Numbered from the stretch's first letter, positions 33,657 to 43,353 are shown. The stretch is DNA of 64,000 nucleotides from Armatimonadetes bacterium Uphvl-Ar2 (GCA_002162095.1 CP021424.1:1550001-1614000), one strand, 5' to 3'. Translations and numbers: made by a program. The notes: generated by a model not told the origin, from the letters alone.

Positions 33657-35489
33657 TTAGCGGGCCGGGGGCATCACGCCCAACTCCAGTCGGCTGGCGT
33701 AGTTGCCGCCGGTCAGCACGCGGATGGTGGCGCGCTTGTAGTCTTCCGGCTTAGCCTCCGCGCGGCTCACAAACGTGTTCGGGTTGCGATCCACGATGGG
33801 GAACCAGTGGCTTTGCACTTGCACCTTGATGCGGTGCCCCTTCTTGAACGTGTGGAACACGTCGTTGAGATCGAACTTCACCTGCGTGGGGCGGCCCGGG
33901 ATGATAGGAATCGGTCGCTCGAAGCTCTCCCGGAACTTCGCCCGGATCACTTCGCCGCGCACCATGTGCTGGTAGCCCGCCATGGTGCCGTTGCCAGTGG
34001 CCCGGGGTTCCGTGCTGTCCGACGGATACTCGTCAATCAGCTTCACGATCAGGTCGCAGTCGGTGCCGCTGGTGGCAATCCACATATCGGCGGTCACCGG
34101 CCCCGCCACGCGCAGGTCCTCGCCAATCACACCGAGATCAAAAGTCACCGAGTCACCGCGCCGGGTGGAGAAGCTCTGGTCGTGAGCGAGCCAGTCGCCC
34201 GGGGCGCGGGTGCTGGTCAGGTAATCGGCGAGGTAAGGCATCGGTTGGGCGGGGTCGGCCACATAGAGGTGGTCCCCGGATTCACGCGGAGCCTGCCAAG
34301 TGAGCTGTTTGTTGCGGTCGAGGTAGAGAGACCGCTTGCGGGATTCCTTAGGCGGCCACTGCGCCAGGCGGTGCCACATGTTGGCCCCGGTTTCGAACAT
34401 CGTCACCTCGCTGATTGGCTTGGCGTTCTGGTCGCCGCGTAGGTAGCGCTCAAAGAACGGGAATTCAATCTCTTCTTGATAGAACTGGCCGGTGCGGCTG
34501 CCAAAGCTAAGACCGCTGAGGCTGGACCCGTTGCCGCTGGCCCACTGCCCGTGCGACCACGGCCCCATCACCAGGTAGTTGGAGATCCCGGGGTTCTGCA
34601 CTTCGCCAGCGCGATAGAGCTGCAAGGCCCCGTACATGTCTTCCTTGTCGTACCAACCGCCCACGGTCAGCACCGCGCAATCCACCTTGTGGAACGCCCG
34701 CCACAGCGCGCGCGACTTCCAAAAGTCGTTGTAGGTGTCGTTGGCCACCACTTCGTTCCAGAACGGCACCTTGCCGCTCAGGTACTTGGCGTCGAATTGA
34801 CTGGGCGGCCCGGCTTGCAGGAAGAACTTATACGCGGGCAACCCCATGCGGTCGATCTGTGGGGGCGTGTCGCCACGCCGCACATCAAAGAACAGCATGA
34901 AGTCGAACATCTCCTGCAGGAACAAGGCGCCCCGGTGGTGGACGTCATCGCCCAGGAACCAGTCGTTGACCGGGGCTTGGGGTGAAACCGCCTTCAGGGC
35001 CGGGTGGTTGCGCACCGCGCCCGCGCCGGCATAGAAGCCCGGGTACGAGATGCCCCACAAGCCCACGCTGCCGTTGTGCTTCGGCACGTTCTTCAGCAGG
35101 TAATCGATGGTGTCGTAGGTGTCCGTAGACTCATCCACGCCGCTCTGCCCGTCGGGGAGGAGCGGACGCACGTTCACATAGTCGCCTTGGCTCTTGCCTT
35201 TGCCCCGCACGTCTTGGTAGGCAAAAATGTAGCCCGCTTCGGCCATCTTGGGGTTGGTGCGGCGCGGCGGGCGCGTGGGGCTGCCCGCACCGTAGGGCGT
35301 GCGCTCCATGATGATGGGGAACGGTCCCGGCTTATCCTTGGGGATATAGACGACAGTGTAAAGCTCGGTGCCGTCGCGGGCGGGGATGGAGAACTCGCGC
35401 GCATCCCACTGGTCTTGCCAAGACTGGGCGAACGAAAACGTGGCGGAGAGGGCGAGGACCGCGCCGAGGGCGCATCGCCAAACGGACAT
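33657..35489 (-). CDS. Exported CocE/NonD-type S15 hydrolase
   Basis: A 610-aa exported alpha/beta hydrolase of the X-Pro dipeptidyl-peptidase (S15)/CocE family. Signal peptide about residues 1-22 (ending FSFAQS). The catalytic core has [26 protein letters not shown], and the nucleophile elbow [12 protein letters not shown] (Ser148). The C-terminal jelly-roll domain (X-Pro_dipeptid_C) begins near [20 protein letters not shown]. Such enzymes act as peptidases, esterases or beta-lactam acylases; specificity is unresolved. The start at 35489 lacks the usual -10 spacing: the only nearby box, GATAAT, ends 2 bp before it. Confidence 0.9.
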   Translation of the reverse strand: MSVWRCALGAVLALSATFSFAQSWQDQWDAREFSIPARDGTELYTVVYIPKDKPGPFPIIMERTPYGAGSPTRPPRRTNPKMAEAGYIFAYQDVRGKGKSQGDYVNVRPLLPDGQSGVDESTDTYDTIDYLLKNVPKHNGSVGLWGISYPGFYAGAGAVRNHPALKAVSPQAPVNDWFLGDDVHHRGALFLQEMFDFMLFFDVRRGDTPPQIDRMGLPAYKFFLQAGPPSQFDAKYLSGKVPFWNEVVANDTYNDFWKSRALWRAFHKVDCAVLTVGGWYDKEDMYGALQLYRAGEVQNPGISNYLVMGPWSHGQWASGNGSSLSGLSFGSRTGQFYQEEIEFPFFERYLRGDQNAKPISEVTMFETGANMWHRLAQWPPKESRKRSLYLDRNKQLTWQAPRESGDHLYVADPAQPMPYLADYLTSTRAPGDWLAHDQSFSTRRGDSVTFDLGVIGEDLRVAGPVTADMWIATSGTDCDLIVKLIDEYPSDSTEPRATGNGTMAGYQHMVRGEVIRAKFRESFERPIPIIPGRPTQVKFDLNDVFHTFKKGHRIKVQVQSHWFPIVDRNPNTFVSRAEAKPEDYKRATIRVLTGGNYASRLELGVMPPAR

Positions 35490-35545
35490 GGATTATCTTG
35501 GCCCAAAACGGGCCCCCCGATGCTATTGTCGCAAGAAGATTGCGA

Positions 35546-35707
35546 TTACGCGGCTTTGGGTTGCGAAGCGAGCACGAGCGCGGTAATCACGCCCGGCACC
35601 CACCCAAGTACCGTCAGGATGGTCGTGATCACAACCGCCTTGGGTCCCCGGTCCAGGACGCCCAGGGGCGGGATAACGCAGCAGACGATGGCGCGAAGCG
35701 GATTCAC
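35546..35707 (-). CDS. YqaE/Pmp3 family small membrane protein
   Basis: A 53-aa proteolipid of the YqaE/Pmp3 (UPF0057) family. It reads [40 protein letters not shown] and [13 protein letters not shown]: two helices with the family's IPPLGV turn and PG-x-I-x-A motif. These peptides help with membrane potential and salt or cold stress. Start is GTG at 35705-35707, placed 6 bp after the TACACT of the shared inverted repeat. A longer in-frame ATG start exists but would run into the ileS gene. Confidence 0.88.
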   Translation of the reverse strand: MNPLRAIVCCVIPPLGVLDRGPKAVVITTILTVLGWVPGVITALVLASQPKAA

Positions 35708-35713
35708 GTTCCC

Positions 35714-35748
35714 AGTGTACCGGGCGGGCCAACCTCGCCCGGTACACT
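35714..35748. promoter_or_regulatory. Perfect 13-bp inverted repeat with two divergent -10 boxes
   Basis: AGTGTACCGGGCG (35714-35726) and CGCCCGGTACACT (35736-35748) are exact reverse complements around 9 bp. The outer end of each arm is TACACT in outward orientation: rightward it ends 11 bp before the ileS ATG, leftward 6 bp before the yqaE GTG. It looks like a shared divergent promoter/operator. Confidence 0.6.
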
Positions 35749-35759
35749 CGCGACTTCGC

Positions 35760-38516
35760 ATGGACTTTAAGCAGACCCTCAATTTGCCGGATCCGGATTT
35801 CACCATCCCCATGCGTGCGCAGCTTGGTCAGCGCGAACCTGAGTGGCAACGAGCATGGAACGAGGCGGATGCTTACCGCGCCATGCAGGATGCCCGGCGC
35901 AACGACCCCGCTTATGTTTTGCACGATGGACCGCCCTATACCAATAGTGCGATTCACATTGGCACTGCGCTGAACAAGATTCTCAAGGACTTCGTAGTGA
36001 AGAGCCGCCACATGATGGGGTTCCGCGCCCCCTACGTGCCGGGCTACGACAACCACGGTCTGCCGATCGAGCAGGCGGTGATGAAGAAGTTTGCCGAGCG
36101 CAAGGAGACGCCGGACCTGAAGGCGCTGCGCGAGGCCTGCCGCGCCCACGCCGAGGAGTACATCGCGCTCCAAACCACGCAGTTCTCGCGGCTCGGGATT
36201 CTCGGGACGTGGGATCACCCCTACACCTCGATGGAGTTCACCTACGAGGCCGAGATCATCCGCGTGTTTAAGCGGTTGGTGGAGGGTGGCTACGTCTACC
36301 GGGGTCTGCGCCCCGTGCTGTGGTCGCCGACCAGCCGCACGGCTCTGGCCGATACCGAAATCGTCTACCAAGACTACGTAAGCCGTAGCATCTACGTGCG
36401 GTTCCCGCTCAAGTCCGATCCGGACGGCGTCTTTGCCGGGCTGGAGGCCGTGCACTGCGTGATCTGGACGACAACCCCCTGGACGATCCCCGCGAACCTG
36501 GCGGTGGCGTTCCACCCTGAGCTGGAGTACGCCGTGGTGGCGCACGAAGGCGCGCACTACGTGGTGCTGGCCGACCTGAAGGACCGCGTGCTGAAGAAGC
36601 TGGGGTGGGCCGACGCCCCCACCGTGCGCACGCTCAAGGGCCGCGAAATTGAGAACGCGGTATTTGCCCATCCGGTGTACGGGCGAGATTCCCGGGCGGT
36701 GCTGGCGGACTACGTGACTACCGAAGACGGCACTGGCGTGGTGCACACGGCTCCGGGGCATGGTCGCGAGGACTTCATGACCGGTCAGAAGTACGGCCTA
36801 CCCGTGCTAAACCCCGTGAACGACGCGGGAGTGCTGACCGAAGAAGCGGGCGAATTCGCGGGCGTCTATTACAAGAAAGCGGACACCGTGGTGGTTGACC
36901 GTTTGGATGAATTGGGCCACCTGCTGAAGGCCGAAGACTATCACCACAGCTACCCGCACGCCGAGCGCGACGGGATGCCCGTGATCTTCCGCGCCACTGA
37001 GCAGTGGTTCATCCGCATTGACCATGCCGACCTGCGCCAGCGCATGCTGGCCCATATTGATAACCCCGCCACGGTGTTTGTGCCCGAGAGCGGACGCGGG
37101 CGCCTGCGCGGGATGATCGAGAATCGCCCGGATTGGTGCATCAGCCGCCAACGACCGTGGGGGGTGGGGATCCCGATCTTCTTCGGCGCGGAATCCGGCG
37201 AACCGGTGCTGGACCCGGTCGCGATTGAGGCCGTGGCGAGCCTGGTGGAGCGCGAGGGCAGTGATGCCTGGTACGTGCGGACGCCGGAGGAGATCCTCCC
37301 GGCGGGCTACCAGCACCCGGTGACGGGCGAGACAAGCTTCATCAAGGAGGCCGACGTCTTCGACGTGTGGTTTGATAGCGGCAGCACCGCCATGTGCGTG
37401 CTGGGCGGCAAGGTGGACCCGGAGTGGAAGGAGGAGATCCCCTGCGACCTCTATCTGGAAGGGAGTGACCAGCATCGCGGCTGGTTCAATGTCTCGCTGA
37501 TCTTGACGATGGCGTGCCTGGGCACTGCGCCGTACAAGGGCGTGGTGACGCACGGCTTTGTAACCGACGAGAAGGGCCAAAAGATGTCGAAGCGGCTGGG
37601 CAATGTGATTGACCCGGTGACGACGTGCGACACCCACGGCGCGGACGTGCTGCGGTGGTGGGTGGCCAGTGTCAACTTTGCCGACGATATGCCGTGCGGT
37701 GAATCGCTGCTGGCGAGCGCGGGCGAGCACTATCGCACGGTGCGGAACACACTGCGCTTCTTGCTTGGCAACCTAGCCGACTTTGAGCCTTCGATGTCCG
37801 TGCCCACCTCGGGCATCCATCAGTGGGTGATCGACCGCGCCAACCAAGTGGTGAAAGAAGTATGGGCGGCGTTTGATGAGTTCGACTTCCGCGCGGCGGG
37901 GACGGCCATCCACCAGTTCTGCGTGCAGGACTTGTCTCGCTTCTACCTGGATGCCATCAAGGACTCGATGTACTGTGATGGCGCGGATTGGTCCAGTCGC
38001 CGCCAAGCTCAGACGGCCTGCTACCACGTCGCGAAGACGTTGGCGCTGCTGATCTTCCCGATCTTGCCGCACACGGCTTACGAGGTGTGGGATCGTATCC
38101 CCGGGCAAACGGAAACCATCTTTGAGGCCCGTTGGCCGCGCTTGGACGTGACGCCCAGCACACTGGCGGTGGAAACCCTGCTGCGGGTGCGCCAAGAGGT
38201 TTTTGCCCAGATGGAAGCCTGGCGCGCCCAGGCGGGGGTGAAGGACTCGCAGGATATCGCGATTCACCTTACGGTGGATTTACCGACAATGCAAGACCTG
38301 CAATCGCTAGAGGGGCTGGAAAACCTGTTCCGGGTGGCCGAAGTGCACCTCACGGAGAGCGAAAGCGAGGCCATTGCGGTGCGATTTGAACCCAGTACCC
38401 TGCCGAAGTGTGACCGCAGCCGCGTCCGCCGCCCGGATGTGGCTACGGTGGAGTATCAGGGTGAGCAAGTTCAACTCTCGGCACGAGACCGCCGCGCCCT
38501 TGGCTTGGAAGCATGA
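35760..38516 (+). CDS. ileS: Isoleucyl-tRNA synthetase
   Basis: A 918-aa class I synthetase for tRNA-Ile. [20 protein letters not shown] carries the HIGH motif near residues 70-73. CP1 editing-domain motifs [14 protein letters not shown] and [12 protein letters not shown] are present, DVWFDSGST lies further on, and [15 protein letters not shown] is the KMSKS loop at about residue 607. The anticodon-binding domain follows. The C-terminal zinc finger is reduced: only [10 protein letters not shown] is seen. The frame is open to 35004, but this upstream part is antisense to the hydrolase gene; the start [18 protein letters not shown] fits the family. lspA overlaps the end by 4 bp. Confidence 0.96.
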   Translation: MDFKQTLNLPDPDFTIPMRAQLGQREPEWQRAWNEADAYRAMQDARRNDPAYVLHDGPPYTNSAIHIGTALNKILKDFVVKSRHMMGFRAPYVPGYDNHGLPIEQAVMKKFAERKETPDLKALREACRAHAEEYIALQTTQFSRLGILGTWDHPYTSMEFTYEAEIIRVFKRLVEGGYVYRGLRPVLWSPTSRTALADTEIVYQDYVSRSIYVRFPLKSDPDGVFAGLEAVHCVIWTTTPWTIPANLAVAFHPELEYAVVAHEGAHYVVLADLKDRVLKKLGWADAPTVRTLKGREIENAVFAHPVYGRDSRAVLADYVTTEDGTGVVHTAPGHGREDFMTGQKYGLPVLNPVNDAGVLTEEAGEFAGVYYKKADTVVVDRLDELGHLLKAEDYHHSYPHAERDGMPVIFRATEQWFIRIDHADLRQRMLAHIDNPATVFVPESGRGRLRGMIENRPDWCISRQRPWGVGIPIFFGAESGEPVLDPVAIEAVASLVEREGSDAWYVRTPEEILPAGYQHPVTGETSFIKEADVFDVWFDSGSTAMCVLGGKVDPEWKEEIPCDLYLEGSDQHRGWFNVSLILTMACLGTAPYKGVVTHGFVTDEKGQKMSKRLGNVIDPVTTCDTHGADVLRWWVASVNFADDMPCGESLLASAGEHYRTVRNTLRFLLGNLADFEPSMSVPTSGIHQWVIDRANQVVKEVWAAFDEFDFRAAGTAIHQFCVQDLSRFYLDAIKDSMYCDGADWSSRRQAQTACYHVAKTLALLIFPILPHTAYEVWDRIPGQTETIFEARWPRLDVTPSTLAVETLLRVRQEVFAQMEAWRAQAGVKDSQDIAIHLTVDLPTMQDLQSLEGLENLFRVAEVHLTESESEAIAVRFEPSTLPKCDRSRVRRPDVATVEYQGEQVQLSARDRRALGLEA

Positions 38517-39109
38517 AGTTCAACCGCCTGTTCCTTGCGATCTTTGGCTTCACCCTCATCCTTGACCAATTGGTGAAGGGGTGGGCTCGGGCCGCATTGA
38601 ATAACGGAGACTTCTTCGCTAACACCGAGGTGATTGGCAACCTCAGCCCGTTGCCGTGGCCGGGAGTCTTTGAGCTCAAGCTCATATACAACCGGGGGGT
38701 TGCGTTTGGTCTGCTGGACGGCAAGGGTTACCTCATGGCTCCGGTCGGCATCCTGATCGCCGGGTTCTGCCTTTGGTACAGCGGAAAGATGCCCGCCCGC
38801 CCCCGGTTGCCGCACGTTGCGCTCTCGCTGGTGGCGAGCGGCGCAGTGGGGAATCTGATCGACCGCGTATGGAAGCAGAAGGTCACCGACATGTTCTGGT
38901 TCCGGGCTATCGATTTCCCGGTTTTCAATATCGCGGACGCCTGCATCAGCGTGGGGGTGGTGCTGCTGTTCATCGCCGGTTTCCTGCCCGGGGCGTTGCC
39001 TGCGGAAACCCCAACGGAACCCGAACCCCAAACCGACCCCCAGCCCGAGACCGCCCCCGAGGCCCCAGAAGTGCAACCTTCGCCCGAAACCCAACGTGAA
39101 GAATCCTAA
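38513..39109 (+). CDS. lspA: Lipoprotein signal peptidase II
   Basis: A 198-aa inner-membrane aspartic protease that cleaves the signal peptide of diacylglyceryl-prolipoproteins. [11 protein letters not shown] gives the conserved DQxxK start, [17 protein letters not shown] the N-R-G-x-x-F-x-L motif, [20 protein letters not shown] the first catalytic Asp, and [17 protein letters not shown] the second. The typical protein ends near residue 165. This one adds about 35 residues of Pro/Glu/Thr-rich tail ([20 protein letters not shown]), probably disordered. It is coupled to ileS, a common arrangement. Confidence 0.95.
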   Translation: MKFNRLFLAIFGFTLILDQLVKGWARAALNNGDFFANTEVIGNLSPLPWPGVFELKLIYNRGVAFGLLDGKGYLMAPVGILIAGFCLWYSGKMPARPRLPHVALSLVASGAVGNLIDRVWKQKVTDMFWFRAIDFPVFNIADACISVGVVLLFIAGFLPGALPAETPTEPEPQTDPQPETAPEAPEVQPSPETQREES

Positions 39110-39112
39110 GCG

Positions 39113-39568
39113 ATGAGCAATTTGTTGCGAAATGGACGCCTGTTGGTGCTGGCCGCTGCGGCCACGCCCCTGGTCATCAAGTACGCCCGGCCCCTGGCCC
39201 GGCGAGTGGGCGACGGCCTGCGCAAGGCCGGAGAAACCATCGAAAAAGCGGTGGCCGAAGAGGATCGCCGCGATGCTGCCAAGGCGACCGAAGAAGCCAA
39301 GAACGCTGAAACGGTCGTCGAAACCACGGTGGAAGAAGCTGCCGAACCGGAACCGGTGAAGACCGAGATTCCGACCCGCACCGCCCCGCGCCAGCGGCAA
39401 GCCCAGCGACGCGACGCGGCCGCACCGGCCCCCGAAGCCGCCCAAGCAACGGCCACGGAAGCCGCCCCCAAGGCCGCCACCAAGCCCAAGCCGAGGGCCA
39501 AAGCGAAAGCCGAACCCAAAGCCGACGCCAAGCCGAAAGGCAAAGGCAAGCCCAAGGCCACCGGCTAA
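39113..39568 (+). CDS. Low-complexity Ala/Lys/Glu-rich hypothetical protein
   Basis: A 151-aa protein. A short hydrophobic stretch near residues 9-22 (RLLVLAAAATPLVIKYARPL) could anchor it. The rest is charged and low in complexity: a helical segment (ETIEKAVAEEDRRDAAKATE), then a Pro/Ala/Lys tail (KPKPRAKAKAEPKADAKPKG). It follows lspA by 3 bp and is probably co-transcribed. Not recognised; it may be a membrane-tethered nucleic-acid- or envelope-binding protein. Confidence 0.6.
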   Translation: MSNLLRNGRLLVLAAAATPLVIKYARPLARRVGDGLRKAGETIEKAVAEEDRRDAAKATEEAKNAETVVETTVEEAAEPEPVKTEIPTRTAPRQRQAQRRDAAAPAPEAAQATATEAAPKAATKPKPRAKAKAEPKADAKPKGKGKPKATG

Positions 39569-39586
39569 GCCCCGCGCTTAGCCGGT
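39560..39586. terminator. Perfect 11-bp hairpin between convergent genes
   Basis: ACCGGCTAAGC (39560-39570) and GCTTAGCCGGT (39576-39586) form a perfect stem with a 5-nt loop. It starts in the last codons of the upstream gene. No U-tract follows; it probably serves both convergent transcripts. Confidence 0.6.
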
Positions 39587-39592
39587 AAGGGC

Positions 39593-40659
39593 TCAACCGG
39601 AATACGTGCGGCCCTTCCAGGTTATGGAGCGGCGCCGATACCAAATCTGCGACCGCAACAGCGTGAACGCCCCCACCAAAAGGTCAATGGGATACAGCAA
39701 GGCATAGACCATGCCCCGCTTGACAATCCCCAGCGCAATCGCCGCCGGGAAGGCCGCCGCAAAGTAGCCCCAAATGCGCCACTGCGTGGCCAATCCGAAC
39801 CCGCTGAGCGCCCACGCCACAAAGAACAGCACCAGCAAAGGCGTGGCGCGCCCGGCAATGGCATAGCCGTTCTTGCTCATGCCGTCCAGCCCCTGCCGGA
39901 AGGTGTCGTACATCCGCACGGTGCCCACGGCGGTCAGGTCGGCCACCAGCACCGGCACCCGCTGCCGCGCCAGCAGCCGCCCTATCGCCACGTCGTCCAG
40001 AACTTCGCCTCGCACGCTCTCGTGAGGGTTCACCTCCAGGTACGTGCTGGATTTCCAGAGCTGGATCTGCCCGTTGGTAAAGCGGTTGTGCCCCAGCCGG
40101 GTGCGGCTAACCAGACCAAACGGGTTGGTGGCCAGCAATATCTCCCACACCCAGTTAGTGGCCCAGAACTCCAGTCCCCGGCCCGGCGCGGTGGTCAAGA
40201 AGCCCGTAATCACCGGCCACCGCACCCCCTGCCGCTCAATCAAGAAGTTGAGATAGCCCGCCGCATAGGGTTTCAGCTCCACATCGGCGTCCAGGAACAG
40301 CCACCAGTCGCCCGGATGCACCTCCGCCGCCACCTTGCTCAGTTGGTAGCAGGCGTAGTTCTTGCCCGTCCAGCCTTCCGGGGGCCGCTCCCGCGCATCA
40401 CTTGGGCGCCGGCGGCCGCCGCTTCCTCGCCCGTGCCGTCGGTGCTGTCGTCGTCATAGACCACCACATTCACGCGCATCTCGCGTAGCTGCGCCACCAG
40501 GGGGCCAATCTTTCCGGCCTCGTTGCGCGCGGGGATGAGGGCGATGAACTGCCGCGCGGTGCTGGCCCGCCGCGGCCGAATCATGAGCAGGTCATTGCTG
40601 AACGCCACGAAGGTGAGCAGAATCACCAGACCCAAGGAAAGACCGAAGACGACGCCCAT
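39593..40659 (-). pseudogene. Family 2 glycosyltransferase, frameshifted
   Basis: A membrane GT2 glycosyltransferase split into two frames. The N-terminal part (40339-40659) has an N-terminal helix and FIALIPARNEAGKIGPLVAQ plus VVVYDDDSTDGTGEEAAAAG, the nucleotide-sugar core. The C-terminal part (39593-40333) has DWWLFLDADVELKP (DxD), the QxxRW-like region and three membrane helices. The break is at the G-run 40380-40384: adding one base restores SGPPEGWTGKNYACYQLSKV across the join. Whether the gene is truly broken or the read is wrong cannot be decided here. A TAAAGT box lies 6 bp before the start. Confidence 0.8.
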
Positions 40660-40665
40660 GCTGTG

Positions 40666-40671
40666 ACTTTA
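40666..40671 (-). promoter_or_regulatory. -10 box TAAAGT for the glycosyltransferase
   Basis: It ends 6 bp before the start codon at 40659 on the minus strand. Confidence 0.4.
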
Positions 40672-40726
40672 CTGGCCCCTAGCCTGAAATTGGGGCATAC
40701 TGGGCCTGCGCGCAACTGAGGAATTC

Positions 40727-41287
40727 ATGGATCTGAAATCAATTGTGATCGGCTTTGTTGGCGGGTGGCTCGTGCAATGGGCGCTCGACATGATGTTCTA
40801 CCGACGGGAATCCGGCACCGCCGATACCGCCGAGTGGCAACGCCGCCTGGAGGCCGCCCAGGCCGAAACCGCCCGCCTGCGGGTGCAAATGGAAGGCGTG
40901 CAGCCCCAACTGGACGAACTGAAGGCCCTGAAATCCGAGGCCGGGGTGAGCAACCTGGAAGCCGAGCGCGACCGCCTGCGCGTGGACCTGGTGAACGCCC
41001 AGGCCGAAGCCCAGTCTCTGCGCGCCCAGCTGGACCGCGCCACCGCCGGTGCCGTGAGCGCCAGCACCAGCCCCGTGACCGTGGCCACCAAGAGCACCGA
41101 CCCCCTGGCCGCCATTGTGGGATTCGGGGAAGACCGCCGCGCCAAGCTCCACGCCGCTGGCGTCACCTCGCTGGCCGATGTGGCCGCGCTGGAACCCGCC
41201 CGTTTGCTGGAAATTCTGGGCCTGGGCGATGACCATAGCGAAGTCGCCGAAGCCTGGATCGAAGAAGCCCGAGGCCACCAAGGATGA
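40727..41287 (+). CDS. Membrane-anchored coiled-coil protein with C-terminal helix-hairpin-helix
   Basis: A 186-aa protein: an N-terminal hydrophobic helix (KSIVIGFVGGWLVQWALDMM), a long coiled coil over about residues 35-110 (EWQRRLEAAQAETARLRVQM and following heptads), a Ser/Thr linker, and a DUF4332/helix-hairpin-helix-like end (VGFGEDRRAKLHAAGVTSLA, DVAALEPARLLEILGLGDDH). The same combination occurs in proteins that carry 'LRI association' HhH modules and bind other proteins or DNA. CTGAGGAA precedes the ATG. The next gene overlaps by 4 bp. Confidence 0.7.
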   Translation: MDLKSIVIGFVGGWLVQWALDMMFYRRESGTADTAEWQRRLEAAQAETARLRVQMEGVQPQLDELKALKSEAGVSNLEAERDRLRVDLVNAQAEAQSLRAQLDRATAGAVSASTSPVTVATKSTDPLAAIVGFGEDRRAKLHAAGVTSLADVAALEPARLLEILGLGDDHSEVAEAWIEEARGHQG

Positions 41288-42309
41288 GCTCCGGCCCCAC
41301 GCAAGCCACCGTGCGGGGCCGCACCCGCGACCAAGTGATGGCCTACGATGTCTTCAAGGGCATCGTGGCGGCGGGCCTGGTGGGCCTCCTTCTGTTCCTC
41401 ATGCGCCCCGCGCCCGCCCACGGCGATGAGCACGGCGGCGACCATGGCGGCGAGAAGCACGCGGTGAGTGCCGACGCCCACGGCAGCGACGGCCACGATT
41501 CCGAAGAGCACAAGGACACCCCCAAGAGCTCTCCCGCGCCCGCCCCGGCCGGCCTGGCCGTGACCAATGTGGGCGCCGATGCCAGCTTCAAGCCCGGCGA
41601 TTTCACCCTGCGCGGCACCAGCCCCGCCCTGGCCACCATCAAGGCCATGCGCGGCGAAGACCTGGTGGGCGAAGTGCAAGCCGACGACAAGGGCAACTGG
41701 GCCCTGCCGCTCAAGCTGGAGCCCGGCCGCATGGAACTGAACCTGACTAGCGAGGGCGCCCCCGCCCTGCCCGTGGTGATGACGGTGGCCGAAGCCGATG
41801 ACGCCGCCCGCGCCCTGGCCCTCACCGAACCCCGCGACGGCGTGGCCCTCAAGGCCGGACGCCTGACCCTGCGCGGCACCGCCCAAGCCGGCGAACTGGT
41901 GCAGATCCGCCAGGGCGACCGCATCCTGGGCGAGGCCAAGGCCGACGCCGAGGGCAAGTGGAGCTTCCCCATGGACTTCACCGGCGGGCAAAGCGAACTG
42001 ACGTTTGTGTCCCTGGGCAGCAATGAGACCGTGCAGGTGCGCCTGGGCGCGGCGGACGCCAAGGCCGTGGTGCCCCTGGCCCTGACGAACCCGACGAGCG
42101 GCGCCAGCCTGACGAGCGGGACCCTGACCCTGCGCGGCACCGCCCCCGCCGGCAGCACCGTGCGCCTCACGCGCAACGGGCAGGCCCTGGGCGAGGCGAA
42201 GGCCGACGAGGCGGGCAAGTGGGAGCTGGCCGTGCCGCACCGTGCGGCGCCGAGCGTGTTTGTGGCCGAAGCGGGCCGCGAGCGCGTGACCGTGAGCACC
42301 CGGCGTTAG
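41284..42309 (+). CDS. Exported or membrane-anchored protein with Ig-like repeats
   Basis: A 341-aa protein coupled to the preceding gene. One hydrophobic segment (FKGIVAAGLVGLLLFLMRPA) lies near residues 24-43, followed by a His/Asp/Glu-rich stretch (HGDEHGGDHGGEKH) that could bind metal. Three tandem beta domains then follow, each about 80 residues, recognisable by the repeated phrases DFTLRGTSPALATIKAMRGE, RLTLRGTAQAGELVQIRQGD and TLTLRGTAPAGSTVRLTRNG with a GEAKADxxGKW turn. This is a bacterial Ig/'Big'-like or 'Ig-like domain with omega loop' repeat. Codon use is extremely GC-rich. Possibly a surface or envelope structural protein. Confidence 0.68.
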   Translation: MSSGPTQATVRGRTRDQVMAYDVFKGIVAAGLVGLLLFLMRPAPAHGDEHGGDHGGEKHAVSADAHGSDGHDSEEHKDTPKSSPAPAPAGLAVTNVGADASFKPGDFTLRGTSPALATIKAMRGEDLVGEVQADDKGNWALPLKLEPGRMELNLTSEGAPALPVVMTVAEADDAARALALTEPRDGVALKAGRLTLRGTAQAGELVQIRQGDRILGEAKADAEGKWSFPMDFTGGQSELTFVSLGSNETVQVRLGAADAKAVVPLALTNPTSGASLTSGTLTLRGTAPAGSTVRLTRNGQALGEAKADEAGKWELAVPHRAAPSVFVAEAGRERVTVSTRR

Positions 42310-42352
42310 GCTGGGATTTGGCCGGTTTGGGCGGGCGAAAGGCCGCCCCGGC

Positions 42353-42381
42353 TTGACTTTCCGCCCCCGGCGGGGGATACT
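42353..42381 (+). promoter_or_regulatory. Sigma-70-type promoter of tRNA-Val
   Basis: TTGACT (42353-42358) and GATACT (42376-42381) are separated by 17 bp, placing the start about 5-6 nt before the mature tRNA 5' end. The spacer contains CCCCC-GGC-GGGGG, a palindrome that could fold or bind a protein. Confidence 0.7.
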
Positions 42382-42393
42382 GGCATCCCCGGC

Positions 42394-42468
42394 GGGCGGT
42401 TAGCTCAGTGGTAGAGCACTACAATGACACTGTAGGGGTCACAGGTTCAAATCCTGTACCGCCCACCA
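42394..42468 (+). tRNA. tRNA-Val (anticodon GAC)
   Basis: It folds as a cloverleaf: acceptor GGGCGGT / ACCGCCC, D-stem GCTC / GAGC, anticodon stem CTACA / TGTAG around the loop ATGACAC (anticodon GAC), T-stem ACAGG / CCTGT around TTCAAAT, and an encoded CCA. The region 3' of it is an AT-rich island, so this gene may have been an integration site. Confidence 0.95.
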
Positions 42469-42735
42469 TTTTCTTCGCAGAATTTCCCGGAGGAATCGAC
42501 AGGGATATCTGAGACCCGATACAAGTCGGCACTTGTGCTTCCCGAGGGTCACTTACTTCAGTTACTGATCGCCGCGGACACCCGCTAGACGCTCCTAAGC
42601 GCGACCGTCAATGGGTGTCCAGAACTCCTAACAAATCAGATCATCATGGACAGTTCATCAGCCTCTTGGAGTTGACTGGAAAGAATGCATCGCGACTAAC
42701 GGTCACTTGATCCGAACCGCGAAACTCGTGATCTC
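42469..42735. other. Gene-free start of the AT-rich island
   Basis: About 270 bp without a convincing gene. It holds an inverted repeat GGACACCC / GGGTGTCC (42576-42583, 42613-42620) enclosing a smaller stem CGCT / AGCG, like a structured RNA or a site for a DNA-binding protein. No integrase or excisionase is seen. Confidence 0.45.
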
Positions 42736-42774
42736 GTGATCGGCTATGCTAACGAAGCAAAAGCGAAATGTCCT

Positions 42775-43353
42775 ATGCGGGCTGACAAGTACTCAATTCC
42801 AGAATATGAAGAAGCTTATACAGCACTGGTTCGCGACATCCTAAATGGCGCTGTCGCGTCACACCCGCTGTTTGGTGGGATTCGAATATTCCGTACTAAG
42901 CATTCCGGGCCAAGCAAAGTCGTAGCTGACGAAAGTACTCTTGAACTGCCCATGGAGCTGATCGAGTCAGAGACTCGATTAACATTCGTTGCTGCCCAGA
43001 CACTGGATGTTGAATCCCATACTGTAGCCATGGCTGAGCTTATGGAGTCACACTTAGACAGTATGATGCGCTCGTTTATCCCTGTAGTTGAAAGATCTCT
43101 GGACTTTTCGAACGGGGCAGCTGTAAGGATCTCCACTGAGCCTGGCGAATTTCAGGCCAGCTACTTGGAGGCGCTGGACTCCATGACAATCCAATTTGAC
43201 GAGAACGGAATGCCTGCGAACATAGCTGTTCTTGGCGGCCCTGAGATCCAGTTAAGACTGACAGAAGCAATGCATGACGAGAGTTTTAGGGCCGGCTTGG
43301 AGAGAATTCTAACCAAGAAGCGAAGGGAGTACTATGCTGCGGGTAATTATTGA
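42775..43353 (+). CDS. Island gene 1: hypothetical protein coupled to nuclease gene
   Basis: A 192-aa acidic soluble protein that I do not recognise. It starts MRADKYSIPEYEEAYTALVR, has a beta-rich middle (GGIRIFRTKHSGPSKVVADE, ESETRLTFVAAQTLDVESHT) and helical ends (AMHDESFRAGLERILTKKRR). Base use is AT-rich compared with the flanks. The next gene starts 20 bp before its stop with its own GGGAG Shine-Dalgarno, so the two are translationally coupled and probably act together. A GTG at 42736 would add 13 residues. No signal peptide or membrane helix. Confidence 0.7.
   Translation: MRADKYSIPEYEEAYTALVRDILNGAVASHPLFGGIRIFRTKHSGPSKVVADESTLELPMELIESETRLTFVAAQTLDVESHTVAMAELMESHLDSMMRSFIPVVERSLDFSNGAAVRISTEPGEFQASYLEALDSMTIQFDENGMPANIAVLGGPEIQLRLTEAMHDESFRAGLERILTKKRREYYAAGNY

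Noticed and set aside
35004-35759. Long 5' extension of ileS (about 250 extra codons)
   Set aside because: The extra part is antisense to the CocE hydrolase and YqaE and does not resemble IleRS; the family start and the promoter box are at 35743-35760.
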